The position numbers and the translations under genes are program-made. From the NCBI GenBank assembly GCA_964540905.1, contig CAZIOS010000039.1, forward strand, positions 1-18,931: a stretch of 18,931 bases of DNA. The letters run 5' to 3'. Position 1 is the stretch's first letter, and every line of letters starts with the position of its first letter. Below are positions 14,934 to 18,931 of this stretch, piece by piece. Source of the stretch: VAYN01 sp964540905 (GTDB lineage Bacteria; Actinomycetota; Thermoleophilia; Solirubrobacterales; 70-9). A model generated the notes under the pieces. The model saw only the letters and a program-made list of their open reading frames with translations. It did not search any database and was not told the origin of the DNA.

Positions 14934-15518
14934 ATGTCCCAAGCGCCCCTGCTCTCCTCCTCTTCCCTGCGTGATCCCAGGCTCGGCATGGTCTGGCTGG
15001 CCGCTCGACTCTGGGTCGGCTGGAAATTCCTCGAAGCCGGCTGGGAGAAGGTGACCGGGAGCGAATGGCTGAGCTCGACCGAAGGGGTCCACGGGTTCCT
15101 CAGCGGCGCCGGATCCGCGGAAGCCACCGCGGGCGAACACGCCTCGGTGTCGCACTGGTACGCCTGGCTGGTCAACAACGTCTTCCTTCACGTCCAGGGG
15201 CTGCTCGCCTACCTGGTCCCGTTGGGCGAGATCGCGATCGGGATCGGCCTGATCCTCGGAATCTTCACCCTCGCCGCCGCCTTCTTCGGCGCGATGCTGA
15301 ATCTGCTGTTCATGCTCTCCGGCTCGCTCAGCGCCGGCGTCAACCCGCTCATGTTCGGGCTCGAGCTGCTGATCATGTTCGCCGGCGCCGCCGCCTACGT
15401 CTACGGGGTCGACCGGATCCTGCTGCCGCAGATCAAGCGTCGGTGGGCGAACAGGAGCTCTCACTCGCAACCCGGCGCCGCGCCGGACGCCGCCCCCCTT
15501 CCACAAGGAGGAAGTTGA
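14934..15518 (+). CDS. DoxX-like membrane protein
   Basis: A 194-residue inner-membrane protein with four predicted helices: about 18-37 (LGMVWLAARLWVGWKFLEAG), 86-108, 110-129 and 137-158. DoxX-family hallmarks are the R..VG..F...G..K block in TM1 (R25-K39) and the G-E/G-I pattern LVPLGEIAIGIGLILG in TM2. A 45-residue extracytoplasmic loop follows TM1, and a charged Pro/Ala-rich tail ends the protein. DoxX relatives take part in quinone- or thiol-linked membrane redox systems, for example the M. tuberculosis DoxX-SodA-SseA complex; the function here is not known. GGAGG lies 5 nt before the ATG. It is the first gene of a four-gene operon and overlaps the next by one base (TGATG). TTGACA at 14827-14832 is a possible -35 without a convincing -10; the 173 nt upstream of the start hold nothing else clear. 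Confidence 0.86.
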   Translation: MSQAPLLSSSSLRDPRLGMVWLAARLWVGWKFLEAGWEKVTGSEWLSSTEGVHGFLSGAGSAEATAGEHASVSHWYAWLVNNVFLHVQGLLAYLVPLGEIAIGIGLILGIFTLAAAFFGAMLNLLFMLSGSLSAGVNPLMFGLELLIMFAGAAAYVYGVDRILLPQIKRRWANRSSHSQPGAAPDAAPLPQGGS

Positions 15519-15769
15519 TGACCGCGATCGAGAAGACCGGGCCGTTGGACCGTATGGAGCGCTCGGTCAGGGCCGCGCTCGGCATCGTCCTCATCCTCCT
15601 CGCCTGGGGCTTTGGCTGGACCAGCGTCGAGGCGATCGGGGCCCTGCTGCTCGGACTTGCTGCGCTGGCCACCGCCGCCGCCGGGTTCTCCCCGGCCGAC
15701 CGGATGCTGTCGCGCTTCGAGGGCCTGAACCGGCGTGACGGAAATCGTCAGATGAAGCCAGGAGACTGA
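15518..15769 (+). CDS. Small DUF2892-like two-helix membrane protein
   Basis: An 83-residue protein with a short basic N-terminus containing the MERSVRAALG motif (13-22), two hydrophobic helices (about 18-33 and 36-55), GFSPADRML (56-64) and a basic tail. This matches the DUF2892/YgaP-type transmembrane module, in which MER.VR...G opens the first helix and a G-x-C-P motif follows the second. The usual Cys is Ser here (GFSP), and the protein contains no cysteine. Translation starts at the ATG of a TGATG overlap with the DoxX-like gene, with AAGGAGG just upstream inside that gene, so the two are translationally coupled. DUF2892 modules occur alone or attached to rhodaneses. The stand-alone role is unknown; a membrane partner of its DoxX or flavoprotein neighbours is inference. 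Confidence 0.83.
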   Translation: MTAIEKTGPLDRMERSVRAALGIVLILLAWGFGWTSVEAIGALLLGLAALATAAAGFSPADRMLSRFEGLNRRDGNRQMKPGD

Positions 15770-15770
15770 G

Positions 15771-16862
15771 ATGCAAGCACTCGTTTACCACGGCCCCGGC
15801 CAGCGCCGCTGGGAGACCGTCGACGATCCGACGATCGTCGATCCGACCGACATCGTCGTGCGGATCGACACCTCGACGATCTGCGGCAGCGACCTCCACA
15901 TCCTCAGTGGGGACGTGCCGGAGACCAAGCCCGGCACCGTGCTCGGTCACGAGGCGGTGGGGACCGTGGTCGAGCTTGGCGCCGGCGTCACCGCCGTCTC
16001 CGAGGGGGACCGGGTGCTGATGTCGTGCATCAGTTCCTGCGGGCGCTGTCGTTACTGCAAAGAGGGGCGCTACGGCCAGTGCCTCGGCGGCGGCGGTTGG
16101 ATCTTCGGCCACCTGATCGACGGGCTGCAGGCCGAATACGCACGGGTGCCGTTCGCCGACAACTCCGTCTACCGCGTCCCCGACGGCCTCAGCGACGAGC
16201 AGGTCCTGTTCCTCGCCGACATCCTCCCCACCGCCTATGAGGTCGGGGTGCTGAACGGCCACGTCCAACCCGGGGACGTGGTGGCGATAGTCGGCGCCGG
16301 GCCGGTCGGCCTCGCCGCGGTCCTGACCGCGCGCCTGTACACGCCGGGGCGGATCGTCTCCATCGACCTGGCCGACGCCAGGCTTGGCCGCGCTCGCGAT
16401 TTCGGCGCCGACACGACGATCAACAACGGGACCGAGGACGCGCGCGAGAAGGTGATGGAGCTGACCGGCGGTCTCGGGGCCGACGTCGCGATCGAGGCCG
16501 TCGGCGTTCCCGACACCTTCGAGCTGGCAGCCGAGCTGATCCGCCCCGGGGGACACGTCGCGAACGTCGGCGTGCACGGAAAGCCGGCGACCCTGCACCT
16601 GGAGACGCTGTGGAGCCGTGACATCACGGTCACGACCGGTCTCGTCGACACCTTCACGATCCCGCAGCTGATGGCCCTGGTGACCGACGGGCGCCTCGAC
16701 CCGACGGCCTTCGCCACTCACCACTTCGCGCTCGCCGAGACGATGGCGGCCTACGACACCTTTGCCGACGCGGGGTCCACCGATGCCCTCAAGGTGGTGC
16801 TCAGCGGCACGGAGCGAGACAGTCGCTCGGCCGTGCCGATCGCTACGAGCGTGGCCGGCTGA
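15771..16862 (+). CDS. Zinc-dependent medium-chain alcohol dehydrogenase
   Basis: A 363-residue MDR oxidoreductase. Catalytic-zinc residues are Cys38 (TICGSDLH), His60-Glu61 (GHE) and probably Asp150 (ADILPTAY). The structural-zinc lobe is Cys90, Cys93, Cys96 and Cys104. The Rossmann motif GAGPVG is at 175-180, and Asp199 at the end of the second strand favours NAD(H). The pattern TICGSDLHIL, SCISSCGRC, GGWIFGHLIDGLQAEYARVPFAD and DILPTAYEVGVLNG resembles the bacterial secondary-alcohol/isopropanol-dehydrogenase-like group; the exact substrate is not readable. The last 20 residues (after LKVVLSG) are a non-conserved tail. AGGAGA lies 5 nt before the ATG, which begins 1 nt after the previous stop, so it is firmly part of the DoxX operon. 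The neighbouring flavoprotein could reoxidise its NADH into the quinone pool (inference). Confidence 0.93.
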   Translation: MQALVYHGPGQRRWETVDDPTIVDPTDIVVRIDTSTICGSDLHILSGDVPETKPGTVLGHEAVGTVVELGAGVTAVSEGDRVLMSCISSCGRCRYCKEGRYGQCLGGGGWIFGHLIDGLQAEYARVPFADNSVYRVPDGLSDEQVLFLADILPTAYEVGVLNGHVQPGDVVAIVGAGPVGLAAVLTARLYTPGRIVSIDLADARLGRARDFGADTTINNGTEDAREKVMELTGGLGADVAIEAVGVPDTFELAAELIRPGGHVANVGVHGKPATLHLETLWSRDITVTTGLVDTFTIPQLMALVTDGRLDPTAFATHHFALAETMAAYDTFADAGSTDALKVVLSGTERDSRSAVPIATSVAG

Positions 16863-16865
16863 TCG

Positions 16866-18056
16866 ATGGCTGGCTCGACGCAGCGACGGGGTTCCAGGCC
16901 ACGGGTCCTGATCGCCGGAGGCGGCGTGGCGGCGCTCGAGGCGGCGCTCGCCCTGCGCGACCTCCTCGGCGACGGGGTCGAGATCGAGCTGCACGCCCCG
17001 CGCCAGGACTTCATCTACCGCCCGCTGGCGGTCGGCGAGCCGTTCGTCGCCGGCGAGCTGATCGAGTTCGACCTCGACCAGCTGGCCGCACGCGCCGGGG
17101 CGACCTTCTGCCTCGACAGCGTGACCGGGGTCGATCCGCGCAACCGCCATGCCTCCACTCCCGACCGCGACGAGATTCCCTACGACTACCTGATGATCTG
17201 CTCGGGGGCGAAGATGCTGGCGGCGGTGTCGGGGGCGCAGACCTTCTGGGGCGTCAGCGGCGAAGACGGCGTGGTCGAGACGATGCGGCGGCTGCGCGAG
17301 GGCGAGCTGCACCGGGTTGCCTTCACGATCCCCGCCGGCAGCTGGCCGCTGCCGATCTACGAGCTGGCGCTGCTCGCCGATGCCGAGCTGACCGCGCTTG
17401 GAAACCGAGAGGGGGTGAAGCTGACGATCGTCACTCCCGAGGACACTCCCCTGGGGATCTTCGGGGTCGAGGTCGGCGAGCGGATGGCAGAGCTGCTGAG
17501 CGAGCGTGGTATCGAGCTGGTCGCCGGCGCCCACGCGGTCAAGTTCGCCGACGGCCTGCTGCAGATCTCCCCCGGCGAGGCGGTGGCGGCCGACGCGGCC
17601 GTCAGCACTCCCCGAATCGAGGGTCGCCAGATCGGCGGCATCCCCACCGACACCTCGGGGTTCGTCCCGGTCGACGAGTTCAATCGGGTGGTCGGGCTGG
17701 AGCGCGTCTACGCCGCCGGCGACGTCACCGCGTTTCCGGTCAAGCAGGGCGGGATCGCCACCCAGCAGGCCGACGCCGCCGCCGAAGCGATTGCCGCCGA
17801 GCTGGGGGTCGACGTCGCGCCGCGGCCCTTCGACCCCGTCCTCCGCGCCACGCTCTGGACCGGCGAGAAGCCGCAATATCTCTACGGCAAGCTGATCGGC
17901 GGCGGCGGGGAAACCTCCGTCTTCAGCGATCACTCCCTCTGGGAGCACGAGGGCAAGATCGTCGGTCGATACCTGGCGCCGTTCCTGAACTCGATCCCCG
18001 GCGCAGCGCGTCCCGGATCCCAGCCGGGCCCACAGCATCGGGGCACAACCCGTTAG
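16866..18056 (+). CDS. FAD/NAD(P)-dependent oxidoreductase (SQR/NDH-2-like)
   Basis: A 396-residue two-dinucleotide-fold flavoprotein. The FAD-binding GGGVAALEA lies at 18-26, followed by ELHAPRQDFIYRPLAVGEPF (41-60), a second strand set with YDYLMICSGAK (106-116), and the C-terminal FAD motif VYAAGDVTAFPVKQGG (281-296) with IATQQADAAA. The middle NAD(P)-binding region (about 150-215) lacks a clean GxGxxG. It resembles sulfide:quinone oxidoreductase and type II NADH dehydrogenase relatives. It has only two cysteines (C82, C112), neither at the positions of the paired redox cysteines of true SQRs, so sulfide oxidation is doubtful. No transmembrane helix is seen. Its ATG lies 3 nt after the ADH stop without a Shine-Dalgarno, implying translational coupling. 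No clear terminator follows in the 53 nt before the convergent pdxH-like gene. Confidence 0.88.
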   Translation: MAGSTQRRGSRPRVLIAGGGVAALEAALALRDLLGDGVEIELHAPRQDFIYRPLAVGEPFVAGELIEFDLDQLAARAGATFCLDSVTGVDPRNRHASTPDRDEIPYDYLMICSGAKMLAAVSGAQTFWGVSGEDGVVETMRRLREGELHRVAFTIPAGSWPLPIYELALLADAELTALGNREGVKLTIVTPEDTPLGIFGVEVGERMAELLSERGIELVAGAHAVKFADGLLQISPGEAVAADAAVSTPRIEGRQIGGIPTDTSGFVPVDEFNRVVGLERVYAAGDVTAFPVKQGGIATQQADAAAEAIAAELGVDVAPRPFDPVLRATLWTGEKPQYLYGKLIGGGGETSVFSDHSLWEHEGKIVGRYLAPFLNSIPGAARPGSQPGPQHRGTTR

Positions 18057-18109
18057 GTCGACACGCTCGCGCGATCGGCTCGCGGCCAGCGCAATGCCCG
18101 CGGCGACTC

Positions 18110-18688
18110 TCAGGGCGCCAGCAGGCTGAGCCGCCAGCCCTCGCCGTCGCGCTCGAAGAGGCGACGCTCGTGCAGGCGGTCCGGGGATTCGCGCCAGAAC
18201 TCGAGCGTCAGCGGCGCCACCCGCAGGGCGCCCCAGTCGGGCGGGCAGACCGGCGCCGTCTCCTGCACCGTGGCCAGGTGGGCGAGGCGGTCGCGCAGCG
18301 GCTCCAGGCTCGCGATCGTTTCGCCCTGGCGGGAGACGACGGTCTGCAGCCGGTGGCCGGGGTCGCGCGCGGCGAAGAGCTCCTCGGCGAGGGCGCGCTC
18401 GGCCAGCGCCGCCTCGCCGGTGAGGTGGACCTGGCGGCCGAGCGCCGGCCAGTGGAAGAGCAGCGCCACCTGCGGGTTGACCTCGATCTCCCGCGCCTTG
18501 CGCGTCCACAGCGCCGAGGTGAAGAGGAGGGCGTCGTCCTCGATCCGCTTCAGCGTCACCGTCCGCGCCGAGGGGCGCCCGCCGGCGCCGACGGTGACGA
18601 AGGCGACCGCGGCCGGCTGCGGGGCGCCGCGCTCGCGCGCCTCCCCGATCCAGCGCTCGAGCTCGCGCAGCGGATCCTCACCGGGCAT
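18110..18688 (-). CDS. pdxH: Pyridoxamine 5'-phosphate oxidase
   Basis: A 192-residue FMN enzyme of the split-barrel fold, expected to oxidise pyridoxine- or pyridoxamine-phosphate to pyridoxal phosphate in vitamin B6 synthesis and salvage. Family motifs are visible: PSARTVTLKRI (39-49), LFTSALWTRKAREIEVNPQVALLFHWPAL (FMN-binding region, split here as LFTSALWTRK at 55-64 and NPQVALLFHW at 71-80), RQVHLTG (85-91), PPDWGALRVAP (149-159), LEFWRESPDRLHERR (162-176) and the ending WRLSLLAP. The usual substrate-contact S-x-Q-S reads SRQG (119-122). It is somewhat shorter than the roughly 215-residue enzymes because the N-terminal extension is reduced. The ATG at 18686-18688 lacks a strong Shine-Dalgarno. 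It is convergent with the flavoprotein gene and divergent from the GMC gene. Confidence 0.9.
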   Translation of the reverse strand: MPGEDPLRELERWIGEARERGAPQPAAVAFVTVGAGGRPSARTVTLKRIEDDALLFTSALWTRKAREIEVNPQVALLFHWPALGRQVHLTGEAALAERALAEELFAARDPGHRLQTVVSRQGETIASLEPLRDRLAHLATVQETAPVCPPDWGALRVAPLTLEFWRESPDRLHERRLFERDGEGWRLSLLAP

Positions 18689-18783
18689 GGGGCCGAGGAT
18701 ATGCGCCGCGGGCCACGGAACGCGGAGTACGCTCTCGGCAGCGAGCCGAGTGGGATCGGCGCAACCCCCCAGGAGGAGGTCCG

Positions 18784-18931
18784 ATGTACGACTACGTGAT
18801 CGTCGGAGCGGGATCGGCCGGCTGCGTGCTGGCGGCGCGGCTGTCCGAGGACCCGGAGCTGAACGTGCTGCTGCTGGAGGCGGGGCCGCCGGACGTCAAC
18901 GAGAACATCCACGTCCCGCTCGGCTACCTGC
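18784..18931 (+). CDS. GMC-family oxidoreductase, N-terminal fragment cut by window end
   Basis: The first 49 codons of a glucose-methanol-choline oxidoreductase. MYDYVIVGAGSAGCVLAARL is the N-terminal FAD-binding Rossmann motif (GAGSAG), followed by SEDPELNVLLLEAGP, in which the Glu of LLLEAG binds the FAD ribose, and the start of the GMC-typical region (IHVPLGYL). AGGAGG lies 5-10 nt before the ATG. The frame is open to the end of the window. Substrates of the family include choline, alcohols and sugars; the specific one cannot be told from this fragment. The 95-nt gap upstream holds no clear promoter. Confidence 0.9.
   Translation, partial: MYDYVIVGAGSAGCVLAARLSEDPELNVLLLEAGPPDVNENIHVPLGYL

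Noticed and set aside
15826..15860. Repeated GATCCGAC and a CGACGATCGTCG palindrome near the start of the ADH gene
   Set aside because: They encode a conserved, in-frame Asp-Pro-Thr-rich loop and reflect codon bias rather than a separate element.
15591..18509. 972-codon minus-strand open frame
   Set aside because: It runs antisense to four well-supported genes, is low-complexity Arg/Gly/Asp/Val-rich, and shows no domain. It is a typical shadow of high-GC codon use.

Overview
The window is chromosomal DNA from a high-GC actinobacterium. Most likely it belongs to the Thermoleophilia (Solirubrobacterales-like); that placement is inference. Support comes from the GC-rich coding with long antisense shadow frames, an actinobacterial-type LexA box (CGAAC-N4-GTTCG), a ydaO-type c-di-AMP riboswitch ahead of an RlpA-like wall protein, a GSI-alpha-like glutamine synthetase, and frequent weak or absent Shine-Dalgarno sequences. 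I see no insertion sequence, phage gene, CRISPR array or integration site.

Layout. (1) 16-4399: an HxlR/SCP2 regulator diverges from an MMPL-type RND exporter followed closely by an acyl-CoA synthetase. A 21-bp tandem repeat in the short divergent gap is a likely operator. (2) 4412-8046: a GGDEF-EAL cyclic-di-GMP protein diverges from a YyaL/SPATA20-type thioredoxin-fold protein. The yyaL-like gene carries a 25-bp perfect inverted repeat inside its reading frame. (3) 8080-10965: phzF-like and glnA genes on the minus strand, then a long regulatory gap with a promoter/operator palindrome and 11-bp-spaced direct repeats, then a cysteine-free carboxymuconolactone-decarboxylase-like protein. (4) 11003-13001 (minus strand): a secreted four-cysteine protein of unknown role, an RlpA-like double-psi beta-barrel protein under a c-di-AMP riboswitch, and rnpB (RNase P RNA) with its own promoter and terminator. 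(5) 13050-14760: an SDR oxidoreductase, lexA with its SOS box, and tRNA-Leu(GAG) with a terminator. (6) 14934-18056: a tight four-gene operon of a DoxX-like membrane protein, a DUF2892-like two-helix membrane protein, a zinc alcohol dehydrogenase and an FAD/NAD(P) oxidoreductase. (7) 18110-18931: a pyridoxamine-phosphate oxidase-like gene and the start of a GMC oxidoreductase cut by the window edge.

How the parts work together. Most genes are housekeeping or metabolic. Second-messenger signalling appears twice: cyclic-di-GMP through GGDEF-EAL, and c-di-AMP through the riboswitch. The best candidates for something undescribed are the four-gene redox/membrane operon, the operator plus direct-repeat region between glnA and the cysteine-free CMD protein, and the in-frame inverted repeat in the yyaL-like gene. 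Several convergent gene ends share compact hairpins that overlap the stop codons, which suggests bidirectional termination in a compact genome.
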